Origin: Nocardioides iriomotensis
Lineage (GTDB): Bacteria > Actinomycetota > Actinomycetes > Propionibacteriales > Nocardioidaceae
DNA length: 64,000 nt
Direction: 5' to 3'
Assembly (NCBI RefSeq): GCF_004168035.1
Contig: NZ_SDPU01000022.1
Coordinates: 124,001-188,000 of the forward strand
The translations under genes were made by a program, and so were the position numbers. The notes under the pieces are model-generated. The model had not been told where the DNA came from and did not search any database. It was given only the letters and a program-made list of their open reading frames with translations. Every line of letters begins with the position of its first letter. Position 1 is the stretch's first letter. Positions 1 through 9,200 of the stretch are shown piece by piece.

Positions 1-1993
1 TACGGGCGTAGAGGACGTGGAACGCGACGGTGTTCCAGTAGGTCAGGAGCACCTTGCGGACCGTCTCCTGGATGGAGGCGTGCCCCACCCGGCGGGAGGC
101 CCACGGCGAGCCGGACGCGGCCATGAACCACCGCACCGCGTCGGCACCGTGCTGCTCCATCAGCGGGATCGGCTCGAGGATGTTGCCGAGGTGCTTGGAC
201 ATCTTGCGACCGTCCTCGGCGAGGATGTGGCCGAGGCAGAGCACGTTCTTGTACGACGACTGGTCGAACACCAGCGTGCCGATCGCCATCAGCGTGTAGA
301 ACCAGCCGCGGGTCTGGTCGATCGCCTCGCAGATGAAGTCGGCCGGGTACGCCGCCTCGAACCGCTCCGCCGACCCCGGCCTGTGCGGGTAGCCCCACTG
401 GGCGAACGGCATCGAGCCGCTGTCGAACCAGGCGTCGATGACCTCGGGCACGCGGCGCGCCTCGCCGTCGCACTCCGGGCAGGTGACGACGACGTCGTCG
501 ACGTACGGGCGGTGCGGGTCGAGCTCGGACTGGTCGGACCCGGACAGCTCCGACAGCTCGGCGAGCGAGCCGACGCAGGTGAGGTGGCCCTCGCCGCAGC
601 GCCAGATCGGCAGCGGCGTGCCCCAGTAGCGGCTGCGTGACAGCGCCCAGTCGATGTTGTTGTTCAGCCAGTCGCCGTAGCGGCCCCACTTGATCGTGTC
701 GGGGTACCAGCTCGTCTTCTCGTTCTCGCGCAGCAGGGCGTCCTTGACCGCGGTGGTGCGGACGTACCAGGACGGCTGCGCGTAGTACATGAGCGCGGTG
801 TGGCAGCGCCAGCAGTGCGGGTAGGAGTGCTCGTAGGCGACGTGCCGGAACAGCAGGCCGCGCGCCTCGAGGTCGGCCACCAGGTCGGTGTCGGCGTGCT
901 TGAAGAACTGGCCGCCGACCAGGTCGATGTCGTCCTCGAAGTGGCCGTCGGGCCGCACCGGCACCACGACGGGCAGGTCGTAGGCCTTGCAGACCTTGAG
1001 GTCGTCCTCGCCGAAGGCGGGGGACTGGTGCACCAGGCCGGTGCCGTCCTCGGTGGTGACGTAGTCGGCGAGCACGACGATGTGGGCGGCCTCGGGGAAC
1101 TCCACGAGCTCGAACGGCCGCTGGTAGGTCCACCGCTCCATCTCGGTGGCCGGCAGCGTCGCCTCGACGGTCCAGCCCTCGCCCAGCACCTGCGCGAGCA
1201 GCGGCTCCGCGACGACGAGGCTCTCCTCGCCGTTCGACGCGACGACGTAGTCGACGTCCGGGTTCACCGCGACGGCGGTGTTGGACACCAGCGTCCACGG
1301 CGTCGTCGTCCACACCAGCAGCGCGGCCTTGCCGGCCCACGGCCCGGAGGTGAGCGGGAACCGGACGTACACGGACGGGTCGGTCACGGTCTCGTAGCCC
1401 TGAGCCAGCTCGTGGTCGGAGAGGCCGGTGCCGCAGCGCGGGCAGTACGGCGCCACGCGGTAGTCCTCGACGAGCAGGCCCTTGTCGAAGATCTGCTTGA
1501 GCGCCCACCACACCGACTGGACGTAGCCGGGCGTCATGGTGACGTAGGGGTCCTCGTTGTCGACCCAGAAGCCCATCCGGTCCGACATCTCCTCGAACGC
1601 GTCGACGTGCCGCAGCACCGACTCGCGGCACTTGGCGTTGAACTCCGCGACGCCGTACGCCTCGATGTCGCCCTTGCCGGAAAAGCCCAGCTCCTTCTCG
1701 ACGGCGAGCTCGACGGGCAGGCCGTGGCAGTCCCAACCGGCCTTGCGGTCCACCCGGTAGCCCTGCATGGTCTTGAACCGCGGGAAGACGTCCTTGAACA
1801 CCCGGGCCTCGACGTGGTGGGTGCCGGGCATGCCGTTGGCGGTCGGCGGCCCCTCGTAGAACGTCCAGCGAGGCCGGTCGCCGGTGAGGTCCAGCGAATG
1901 CTCGAAGGTCTTGTCGTCCTCCCAGAACGCCAGCACGTCGTGCTCCATGGCGGGGAGGTCCACCTGCGGCGGGACCGGGGTGTAGTTGTTCAC
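1..1993 (-). CDS. ileS: isoleucyl-tRNA synthetase, 3' end outside window
   Basis: Charges tRNA-Ile with isoleucine in the cytoplasm. Reading the minus strand gives a class I synthetase: an N-terminal nucleotide-binding segment with the HIGH-type motif GTHH (about 1813-1824) after PTANG, an editing domain in the middle, CxxC-type zinc-like pairs (YCPRCG and CPECDG) and the KMSKH ATP-binding loop at 191-205. The C-terminal anticodon-binding part lies beyond base 1. I chose the GTG at 1991-1993 because an AAGGA Shine-Dalgarno sits at 2004-2008, ten bases upstream, inside the T-box sequestrator hairpin. A GTG at 2009-2011 is in frame but lies within that hairpin. Expression should be controlled by uncharged tRNA-Ile through the leader. 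The upstream neighbour on the other strand is the DksA-like gene. Confidence 0.97.
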   Translation of the reverse strand, partial: MNNYTPVPPQVDLPAMEHDVLAFWEDDKTFEHSLDLTGDRPRWTFYEGPPTANGMPGTHHVEARVFKDVFPRFKTMQGYRVDRKAGWDCHGLPVELAVEKELGFSGKGDIEAYGVAEFNAKCRESVLRHVDAFEEMSDRMGFWVDNEDPYVTMTPGYVQSVWWALKQIFDKGLLVEDYRVAPYCPRCGTGLSDHELAQGYETVTDPSVYVRFPLTSGPWAGKAALLVWTTTPWTLVSNTAVAVNPDVDYVVASNGEESLVVAEPLLAQVLGEGWTVEATLPATEMERWTYQRPFELVEFPEAAHIVVLADYVTTEDGTGLVHQSPAFGEDDLKVCKAYDLPVVVPVRPDGHFEDDIDLVGGQFFKHADTDLVADLEARGLLFRHVAYEHSYPHCWRCHTALMYYAQPSWYVRTTAVKDALLRENEKTSWYPDTIKWGRYGDWLNNNIDWALSRSRYWGTPLPIWRCGEGHLTCVGSLAELSELSGSDQSELDPHRPYVDDVVVTCPECDGEARRVPEVIDAWFDSGSMPFAQWGYPHRPGSAERFEAAYPADFICEAIDQTRGWFYTLMAIGTLVFDQSSYKNVLCLGHILAEDGRKMSKHLGNILEPIPLMEQHGADAVRWFMAASGSPWASRRVGHASIQETVRKVLLTYWNTVAFHVLYAR

Positions 1994-2002
1994 GTCTGAC
2001 GA

Positions 2003-2300
2003 GTCCTTCACGGTCGATGCTCTGCCGTGAAGGGACGAGTCCGACCCTCGGCCGGTCCCGCGGTACCACCCTTCTTGACGCCCGCTTTCCGGCCCTGGCC
2101 GGTCCGCGAGCACCCTCTCGTGCTCCACCGCTGCCGGGTCTACCTGCCGTGCGGGGCCTCGCGGTCCCGGTGCGGCGCTCTTCCGGCGGCTCGGGGGTGA
2201 TCTTCGCTCCGGACAACACCCCCGGGCTCTCACCCTCCCCGGGTCGCTGCCGGCTGTGCTCGGAGCTACTCGTCCCGTCCACGCCTGTGCGGTACGGGAG
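2003..2300 (-). promoter_or_regulatory. ileS T-box riboswitch, translational type
   Basis: On the minus strand the conserved T-box bulge TGGTACCGCG lies at 2059-2068. GAAGGG (2069-2074) can pair with CCCTTC (2029-2034), forming the antisequestrator around the bulge. The same CCCTTCACGG segment (2025-2034) can instead pair with CCGTGAAGG (2005-2013), which contains the AAGGA ribosome site of ileS. An ATC triplet at 2199-2201 preceded by GAAG is a candidate isoleucine specifier. There is no U-tract terminator, so control should act on translation, as known for actinobacterial ileS T-boxes. The 5' limit is approximate. Confidence 0.9.
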
Positions 2301-2374
2301 AGTCTGCCAGACGACGGCAGCCGGGATCATGCGGGTTTCGGTACGGCGGGCCCGAAAATGGGCGGCGCGGCTGG

Positions 2375-2403
2375 TTGTCTGGCCCGGTCCGCGGGTCTAT
2401 CCT
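2375..2403 (+). promoter_or_regulatory. sigma70-like promoter for the DksA-like gene
   Basis: TTGTCT at 2375-2380 and TATCCT at 2398-2403 are separated by 17 bases, close to the vegetative consensus. The predicted start of transcription near 2410 leaves a leader of about 80 bases. Confidence 0.55.
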
Positions 2404-2412
2404 CGCCGCACG

Positions 2413-2432
2413 CGTGTGGCAGGAGCCACACG
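2413..2432. repeat. 8-bp inverted repeat in leader of DksA-like gene
   Basis: CGTGTGGC and GCCACACG flank a four-base loop (AGGA), directly after the putative -10 box. It could be an operator or an RNA hairpin that hides an AGGA sequence. Its function cannot be decided from sequence. Confidence 0.5.
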
Positions 2433-2490
2433 TGCCTTTAGTATCCGGCCCGCCCGGGCCGGGTGCCCACCTGTTCGAGGGGGCCTGGAC

Positions 2491-3357
2491 ATGGCACGAG
2501 GGACGGCACGCAAAGTCGCCGGGAAGGCGGCCGCGGCGGCGAAGCGCGTGACCTCCGGCGGTGCCCGGAGGTCCGCGGCCACGACGGCCCCGGCGAAGAA
2601 GGCCCCGGCGAAGAAGTCCACGCCCGCCAAGAAGGCGGCGCCTGCCACGAAGGCTGCGGCGAAGAAGGCGGCCCCCGCCACGAAGGCTGCCGCCAAGAAG
2701 GCGACGCCGGCCAAGAAGACGGCGGCCAAGAAGACTGCGGCGAAGAAGACCGTGGCCAAGAAGGCGGCCCCCGCCACGAAGGCTGCCGCCAAGAAGGCGA
2801 CGCCGGCCAAGAAGACGGCCGCGAAGAAGACCGTGGCCAAGAAGACCGCCGCGAAGAAGGTCACTGCCCCGGTCAAGAAGGCCACCCCCGCGAAGAAGAC
2901 GGCGGCGAAGGCCGCGCCGGTGAAGAAGGCCGCCGCGAAGAAGGCTGCCCCGGCCCGAGCGCCCCGCAAGCTCGCGGTCAAGGCCGACGAGAAGCCCTGG
3001 ACCAAGAAGGAGCTCGACGAGGTCCGCGGCGAGCTGCTCGCCGAGCGTGACCGGCTCAAGGACGAGCTCAACCTCGCCGAGCACGAGCTGCACGACCTGA
3101 TGCGCGACGCCGGCGACGGTGCCGGCAACGACCAGGCCGACGTGGGCTCGACGACGTTCGAGCGCGACCACGAGATGAGCCTGGCCAACAACGCCCGCGA
3201 GATGCTCGCCCAGACGCAGAAGGCCCTGACCCGCATCGAGGACGGCACCTACGGCGTGTGCGAGCGGTGCGGGGAGCCCATCGGCAAGATGCGGTTGATG
3301 GCATTCCCGCGTGCGACACTGTGCCTGTCATGCAAGCAGCGCGAGGAGCGTCGCTGA
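2491..3357 (+). CDS. DksA/TraR-type zinc-finger protein with histone-H1-like tail
   Basis: 288 residues. Residues 1-165 are almost only Ala, Lys, Pro and Thr in repeats of the PAKKA/AAKK type, like the C-terminal tail of histone H1 or mycobacterial HupB, and should bind DNA or RNA without sequence preference. Residues about 170-240 form a charged helical stretch ([20 protein letters not shown]). The C-terminus has a C4 zinc finger of the DksA/TraR family: CERC, then CLSC 17 residues on. DksA relatives act at the secondary channel of RNA polymerase; whether this one does is inference. Start chosen at ATG 2491, behind AGGGGG; the long open frame upstream is T-box and promoter DNA. The 3' end overlaps lspA by 28 bases, suggesting coupled translation. 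Confidence 0.85.
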   Translation: MARGTARKVAGKAAAAAKRVTSGGARRSAATTAPAKKAPAKKSTPAKKAAPATKAAAKKAAPATKAAAKKATPAKKTAAKKTAAKKTVAKKAAPATKAAAKKATPAKKTAAKKTVAKKTAAKKVTAPVKKATPAKKTAAKAAPVKKAAAKKAAPARAPRKLAVKADEKPWTKKELDEVRGELLAERDRLKDELNLAEHELHDLMRDAGDGAGNDQADVGSTTFERDHEMSLANNAREMLAQTQKALTRIEDGTYGVCERCGEPIGKMRLMAFPRATLCLSCKQREERR

Positions 3358-3938
3358 CCGGCGACGACAACACCCAGCCCGAGACCCCGGACCAGCCTGC
3401 CCCGACGGGGCGTGGCCGCCCCGTGCCCAGCCGACGACACCTGCTGCTGTTCGCGGCGGTGGCGCTCGCCGGCTACGCGCTCGACCTCGGGTCCAAGCAG
3501 CTGGTGCTCGCCACCCTCGAGCCGCACACCGGCGTCCCCGTGGTCGGCGACTGGTTCAGCATCTTCCTGACCTTCAACAGCGGGGCGGCGTTCAGCCTCG
3601 GCACCGGCTACACGTTCCTGCTGTCCTGCGTGGCGATCGGCGCGGCGGTCGCCGTGCTCTGGACGGCCCGCCGCCTGCACAGCGTCGGCTGGGCGCTCGG
3701 CCTCGGGTTCCTGCTCGCCGGGGTCATCGGCAACCTCACCGACCGGATCTTCCGCGACCCCAGCCCCATGCGCGGGCACGTCGTGGACTTCTTCCGGTTC
3801 CCGAGCTTCCCGGTGTTCAACGTCGCCGACGTCTGCATCAACATCGCAGCCGGGCTGGTGATCCTCCAGGCGATCCGCGGGATGCGGGTCGACGGCACCC
3901 GGGACGGCGAGCCGCGCCGCCAGGACCTGCCCCGGTGA
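3330..3938 (+). CDS. lspA: lipoprotein signal peptidase
   Basis: Inner-membrane aspartyl protease that removes signal peptides from prolipoproteins after Lgt has added diacylglycerol. 202 residues with about 40 cytoplasmic residues, then four membrane helices. The two catalytic Asp motifs are present: GNLTDR near residue 135 and FNVADV near residue 163. The conserved FNSGAAFS segment after the first helix is also present. The ATG at 3330 overlaps the preceding gene and has no clear ribosome site. GTG 3321 and GTG 3423 are in-frame alternatives; the latter would remove the unusual Pro-rich N-terminus. Partner gene lgt is at 29878. The stop overlaps the rluD start (GTGA), so the two are translationally coupled. 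Confidence 0.92.
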   Translation: MQAARGASLTGDDNTQPETPDQPAPTGRGRPVPSRRHLLLFAAVALAGYALDLGSKQLVLATLEPHTGVPVVGDWFSIFLTFNSGAAFSLGTGYTFLLSCVAIGAAVAVLWTARRLHSVGWALGLGFLLAGVIGNLTDRIFRDPSPMRGHVVDFFRFPSFPVFNVADVCINIAAGLVILQAIRGMRVDGTRDGEPRRQDLPR

Positions 3939-4891
3939 CGGCGGCACCCCAGGGCACCGGTTCGAGCGAGCACCGCACCGTCACCGTGCCCGACGGGCTG
4001 GCGGGGGAGCGGCTCGACGCCGCCCTCGCCCGGATGTTCGGCTTCTCCCGCTCGCGCGCCGCCGACCTGGTCGCCCAGGGGCTGGTCCGCGTCGACGGGC
4101 ACGCCCCCGCCAAGTCGGAGCGGGTGCACGCCGGCTCCCTGCTCGACGTCGAGATCCCCGCCGCGCTCGACCCGGTGGCCGTCGTCCCCGAGATCGTCGA
4201 GGGCATCAAGATCATCCACGACGACGACGCCCTGGTCGTCATCGACAAGCCCATCGGCGTCGCCGTCCACCCCAGCCCGGGCTGGTCAGGCCCCACCGTC
4301 GTCGGCCACCTGACCGCGGCCGGCTTCCGGATCGCCACCAGCGGCGCCTCGGAGCGGCAGGGCATCGTGCAGCGGCTCGACGTCGGTACGTCGGGCGTCA
4401 TGGTCATCGCCAAGTCGGAGTACGCCTACTCCCGGCTCAAGAACGCCTTCCGGCACCGCACGGTCGACAAGACCTACCACGCGCTCGTCCAGGGGCATCC
4501 CGACCCGCTGCGCGGCACCGTCGACGCGCCGATCGGCCGGAACCCCAAGTACGACTACAAGTTCGCCGTCCGCGCCGACGGCAAGCACAGCGTCACCCAC
4601 TACGAGACGCTCGAGGCGCACCGCTTCGCCAGCCTGCTCGAGATCCACCTCGAGACCGGCCGCACGCACCAGATCCGCGTGCACATGGCGGCGCTCAAGC
4701 ACCCCTGCGTCGGCGACCTCACCTACGGCGCCGACCCGACGCTGGCCGCCCGCGTCGGCCTGGAGCGGCAGTGGCTGCACGCCGTACGCCTCGGCTTCGA
4801 GCACCCCGACACGGGGGAGTACGTCGAGTACGAGTCCGACTACCCCGACGACCTGGCCGCCTCGCTCGAGCAGATCCGTGACGCCCACTGA
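3935..4891 (+). CDS. rluD: RluA-family 23S rRNA pseudouridine synthase
   Basis: 318 residues. An S4 RNA-binding domain lies at about residues 20-70 (GERLDAALARMFGFSRSRAA). The catalytic domain follows with QRLDVGTSG near residue 148, where Asp is the nucleophile. ETGRTHQIRVHMA, a family signature, lies near residue 245. RluD-type enzymes modify uridines of 23S rRNA helix 69; which uridines this one modifies cannot be read from sequence. The position directly after lspA is the standard bacterial arrangement. Start is the GTG of the GTGA overlap with lspA. Confidence 0.93.
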   Translation: MTAAPQGTGSSEHRTVTVPDGLAGERLDAALARMFGFSRSRAADLVAQGLVRVDGHAPAKSERVHAGSLLDVEIPAALDPVAVVPEIVEGIKIIHDDDALVVIDKPIGVAVHPSPGWSGPTVVGHLTAAGFRIATSGASERQGIVQRLDVGTSGVMVIAKSEYAYSRLKNAFRHRTVDKTYHALVQGHPDPLRGTVDAPIGRNPKYDYKFAVRADGKHSVTHYETLEAHRFASLLEIHLETGRTHQIRVHMAALKHPCVGDLTYGADPTLAARVGLERQWLHAVRLGFEHPDTGEYVEYESDYPDDLAASLEQIRDAH

Positions 4892-5636
4892 CCCAGGCGA
4901 CCTCGACCTCCGCCCGGCGATCGGGGCGGACGCCGGGACCCTGGCCGACCTCTTCTGGGCAGCCCGCGAGGCGGCCCACCCGGCCATGCCGCGCTCGGTG
5001 CACACGCGGGAGGAGTGCGGCCACTGGTTCCGCGAGGTCCTCGGCCTGGAGCCGCGCACGACGGCGATGCCGCTCGAACGGGCGACCTGGGTGGCCGCCC
5101 GGCGCGGCGAGGTCGTCGGCTACGTCGTCGTCGACCCGGGATGGCTCGACTCCCTGTACGTCCGCCCCGACCTGACCGGGCAGGGCATCGGGACCGTCCT
5201 GCTCGACCTCGTCAAGGGCCTGCTCCCGGCCGGGTTCGGGCTCTGGGTCTTCGAGACCAACATCCGGGCGCAGGCGTTCTACGCCCGCCACGGCTTGGTC
5301 GTCGTACGGCGGACCGACGGGTCCGACAACGAGGAGCGCGCGCCCGACCTGGAGATGTCGTGGTTCGGCGCCGACCCGGTCGCCGGTGTCCGGCGGCGGA
5401 TCGACGACGTCGACGACCGGCTCGCCGGCCTGCTCGCGGAGCGCGCCGCGCTGACCGCGGCCGCCCAGCGGCTCAAGGACGTGCCGGGAGAGGCCGGGCG
5501 CGACCCGGCGCGCGAGGCCGAGATCGCGGCCCGGATGGCGCGCCGCGGACCGGCCGTCGGGGACCGGCTCGGGCGTGACCGGCTGGGCCGGATCATGCAC
5601 GTCGTCATCTCCGAGAGCCTCGACGCCGCGGATTAG
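4878..5636 (+). CDS. GNAT acetyltransferase fused to chorismate-mutase-like domain
   Basis: 252 residues. Residues 1-150 look like a GNAT domain: RPAIGADAGTLADLF at the start, then YVVVDPGWLDSLYVRPDLTGQGIGTVLL, which fits motif A with the acetyl-CoA-binding Q/RxxGxG/A (QGIGTV). Residues 168-252 fit the AroQ chorismate mutase fold: RRRIDDVDDRLAGLLAERAA, then QRLKD and RDPAREAEIAARMARR, ending in IMHVVISESL. The Arg, Lys, Asp and Glu pattern of AroQ active sites is largely visible. GTG start at 4878 overlaps rluD by 14 bases. The substrate of either domain is unknown. The helical domain could be catalytic or only a dimerisation module. Confidence 0.8.
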   Translation: MTPTDPGDLDLRPAIGADAGTLADLFWAAREAAHPAMPRSVHTREECGHWFREVLGLEPRTTAMPLERATWVAARRGEVVGYVVVDPGWLDSLYVRPDLTGQGIGTVLLDLVKGLLPAGFGLWVFETNIRAQAFYARHGLVVVRRTDGSDNEERAPDLEMSWFGADPVAGVRRRIDDVDDRLAGLLAERAALTAAAQRLKDVPGEAGRDPAREAEIAARMARRGPAVGDRLGRDRLGRIMHVVISESLDAAD

Positions 5637-5664
5637 CATGCGGGTAGGCGCCACCCCGCACGGG

Positions 5665-5670
5665 TACGTT
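5665..5670 (+). promoter_or_regulatory. -10 box for leaderless PPOX gene
   Basis: TACGTT ends six bases before the ATG at 5677. This matches the TANNNT-N6-start layout seen repeatedly in this window. No Shine-Dalgarno precedes the ATG. Confidence 0.6.
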
Positions 5671-5676
5671 CGACGC

Positions 5677-6129
5677 ATGGCAGAGAACGCACCCTTCCGG
5701 CTGCCCGACGACGTCCGCGCGCTGCTGGCCAAGCCCAACCCGGCGACGATCACGACGCTCCGCAAGGACGGCGCCCCGGTGTCGGTGGCGACCTGGTACC
5801 TGCTGGACAGCTCCGAGGAGCACGGCGACCGAATCCACGTGAACATGGACCAGGGCCGCAAGCGCCTGGGCCACCTCCGGCGCGACCCGCGGGTGGCGCT
5901 GACCGTGCTCGACGAGGCCGGCTGGTACACCCACGTGTCGCTCACCGGCCACGTCGAGGAGATGGCCGACGACCCCGACCTGGCGGGCATCGACCGGCTC
6001 GCGCTGCACTACACCGGCTCGCCGTACAAGCGCCGCGACCGCGGCCGCGTCGACGCCTGGATCGCGATCGACAAGGTGCACGGCTGGGGCCGCACGAGCA
6101 TCGCCGCGGGGACGCCGGCCGGCTCCTGA
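5677..6129 (+). CDS. PPOX-class F420/flavin-dependent oxidoreductase
   Basis: 150 residues with the split beta-barrel signature of the pyridoxamine-phosphate-oxidase-like superfamily: ATITTLRKDGAPVSVATWYL at the N-terminus, HVNMDQGRKRLGHLRRDPRVALTV in the middle, and a C-terminal YKRRDRGRVDAWI that usually contacts the cofactor phosphate. In actinobacteria such short proteins mostly bind F420, fewer FMN; which one applies here is open. Substrate unknown. The start is ATG 5677 because of the -10 box directly upstream; the open frame further upstream overlaps the previous gene. Confidence 0.85.
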   Translation: MAENAPFRLPDDVRALLAKPNPATITTLRKDGAPVSVATWYLLDSSEEHGDRIHVNMDQGRKRLGHLRRDPRVALTVLDEAGWYTHVSLTGHVEEMADDPDLAGIDRLALHYTGSPYKRRDRGRVDAWIAIDKVHGWGRTSIAAGTPAGS

Positions 6130-6182
6130 CCGGAGCGCGAAACAGTCGGTGGGTCCTGCCACATTGGGGGCACCGGGTCGCG

Positions 6183-6188
6183 TAGGCT
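6183..6188 (+). promoter_or_regulatory. -10 box upstream of dnaE
   Basis: TAGGCT, identical to the -10 boxes of priA and pyk in this window. It would give a leader of about 85 bases before the dnaE ATG. No good -35 element was found at 16-18 bases. Confidence 0.45.
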
Positions 6189-6278
6189 GACGTCCTTCCC
6201 CATCGAGGTGCGGCCGGCCACCATCCCCGGTCGTCCCTGGCATGCCCGCACACGCTCCGGAAGGGGTCATCGCAGCAG

Positions 6279-9200
6279 ATGACGGCAGCAGTGTCCGACC
6301 CGAGCAGCTTCGTGCACCTGCACGTGCACACCGAGTACTCCATGCTCGACGGCGCCTCGCTCCTCGACGGGCTCTTCGGCCGGACCGCCGAGCTCGGCAT
6401 GCCCGCCATCGCAATGACCGACCACGGCAACCTCCACGGCGCCTACGACTTCTGGTCCAAGGCTCGCCGCCACGGGGTCAAGCCGATCATCGGCATCGAG
6501 GCCTACGTCACGCCCGGCACGCCGCGCGGAGAGCGGCGCCGGGTCCGCTGGGGCAAGGGCGACATCGCCGAGGAGGGCGGCAACGACGTCGCCGGCGGCG
6601 GCGCCTACACCCACATGACGATGTGGGCGGAGACGACCGAGGGCATGCACAACCTGTTCCGGCTGTCCTCGCGCTCGAGCCTCGAGGGCTTCTTCTACAA
6701 GCCGCGCATGGACAAGGAGATCCTCGCCGAGCACAGCAAGGGGCTGATCGTCAGCACCGGGTGCCCGAGCGGCGCGATCCAGACCCGGCTCCGGCTCGGC
6801 CAGTGGGACGAGGCGGTCCGCGAGGCCGGCGAGCTGCAGGACATCTTCGGCCGCGAGAGCGTGTTCCTCGAGCTGATGGACCACGGCATCGGTATCGAGA
6901 AGCGGGTCCGCGACGACCTGCTCCGGCTCGGTCGCGAGCTCGGCATCCCGCCGCTGGCCACCAACGACTCGCACTACAACACCCCTCAGGACGCCGACGC
7001 CCACGACGCCCTGATCTGCGTCGCCTCCGGCAAGCGGCTGGCCGACCCCAACCGGCTGAAGTTCGACGGCGGCGGCTACTACATCAAGTCCGCCGCCGAG
7101 ATGCGCGAGCTCTGGGCGGTCCAGCACGGCATGCCGGAGGCCTGCGACAACACCCTCGCCATCGCCGAGCGTTGCGAGATCGAGTTCACCGAGTCCACCG
7201 GCGGCTACATGGCGCGCGCGGACGTGCCGGCCGGCGAGACCGAGGAGAGCTGGTTCCGCAAGGAGGTCTGGCGCGGCATCGAGACGCGCTACCCCGGCGA
7301 CCGGCTCACCCAGGAGGTCCGGGACCGCGTCGAGCTCGAGCTCGGCGTCATCTCGCAGAAGGGCTACTGCGGCTACTACCTCGTCGTCGCCGACTTCATC
7401 CAGTGGTCGAAGGACAACGGCATCCGGGTCGGCCCCGGCCGTGGCTCCGGTGCGGGCTCCATCGCCGCCTACTCCCTGCGCATCACCGACCTGTGCCCCC
7501 TCGAGCACGGCCTGTTCTTCGAGCGGTTCCTCAACCCCGAGCGGCCGTCGATGCCCGACTTCGACATCGACTTCGACGACCACCGCCGGGCCGAGGTCAT
7601 CCAGTACGTCGCCGACAAGTACGGCTCCGACCGGGTCGCCTACATCGCGACGTTCGGACGGCTCAAGGCGAAGGCCGCGATCAAGGACGCTGCACGCGTG
7701 CTCGACCACGGCTTCGCGATCTCCGACCGGATCACCAAGGCGCTGCCCGCCGACGTGATGGGCAAGGGCGTGCCGCTCAAGGAGCTGTTCAACCCCGAGC
7801 ACAAGAGGTACGCCGAGGGTGGCGAGTTCCGGTCGCTGCACGAGTCCGACCCCGACGTCCGCACCATCTACGACACGGCCGTCGGCCTCGAGGGCCAGAT
7901 CCGCAACTGGGGTGTGCACGCAGCCGGCGTGATCATGTCCAGCGAGCCGCTGATCGACGTGGTGCCGATCATGGCCCGCGCCCAGGACGGCGCGGTCATC
8001 ACCCAGTTCGACTACCCCATGTGTGAGTCGCTCGGCCTGGTCAAGATGGACTTCCTCGGCCTCAGCAACCTGCACACGCTCCAGGACGCCGTCGAGAACA
8101 TCGCTCTCAACCGCGGCCAGGAGGTGGTCCTCGAGGACCTCCCGTTCGACGACCGGGCGACCTACGAGCTGATGGGCCGTGGCGACACGCTCGGCGTGTT
8201 CCAGCTTGATGGCGGCGGTATGCGCGCGCTGCTGCGGTCGATGCAGCCCGACGTGTTCGCCGACATCACCGCCGTCTCGGCGCTCTACCGCCCGGGCCCG
8301 ATGGGCGCCGACTCCCACAACAAGTACGCCCGCCGCAAGAACGGCCGCGAGGCGATCGAGCCGATCCACCCCGCGCTGGCCGAGGCGCTCGAGCCGGTGC
8401 TGGGGGAGACCTACGGCCTGATCGTCTACCAGGAGCAGGTCATGGCGATCGCCCAGGTGCTCGCCGGCTTCACCCTGGGTGCCGCGGACAACCTGCGCCG
8501 GGCGATGGGCAAGAAGAAGAAGGAGGAGCTCGACAAGCAGTACGCCGGCTTCCAGGGCGGCATGATCGAGCGCGGCTTCCCGCAGGATGCGATCGACACG
8601 CTGTGGGCGGTCCTGCTCCCGTTCTCCGACTACGCCTTCAACAAGTCGCACTCCGCGGCCTACGGCGTCATCACCTACTGGACCGCCTACCTCAAGGCCA
8701 ACTACCCCGCCGAGTACATGGCCGCGCTCCTGACGTCCGTCAAGGACGACAAGGACAAGATGGCCATCTACCTCAACGAGTGCCGGCGGATGAAGATCCA
8801 GGTCCTTCCGCCCGACGTCAACGAGTCGGCGCACAACTTCACCCCGGTCGGCCACGACATCCGCTTCGGCCTCACCGCCGTGCGCAACGTGGGCAGCAGC
8901 GTGGTCGACAGGATCGTCGAGGCCCGCGAGGAGCGCGGGCGCTACGTCGACTTCAACGACTTCATGGACAAGGTCGACGCCCTCGTGTGCAACAAGCGCG
9001 TCATCGAGTCCCTGGTCAAGGCCGGGGCCTTCGACGACATGAAGCACAAGCGCCGCGCGCTCGTGAGCATCCACGAGGAGGCGGTCGACCGCTACGCCGC
9101 GATCAAGAAGGACGCCGGCTCCGGACAGGACTCCCTCTTCGACTCGCTGTTCAACGAGGGTGGCACGAGCGGCGCCGAGCCGATCTTCGACATGGCGGTC

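Noticed and set aside
2561-2923. Arg/Pro-rich frame and the repeated GAAGAAG DNA, which could look like a repeat array
   Set aside because: The repetition comes from the Lys/Ala/Pro tail of the DksA-like protein. It lacks the even spacers of a CRISPR array.
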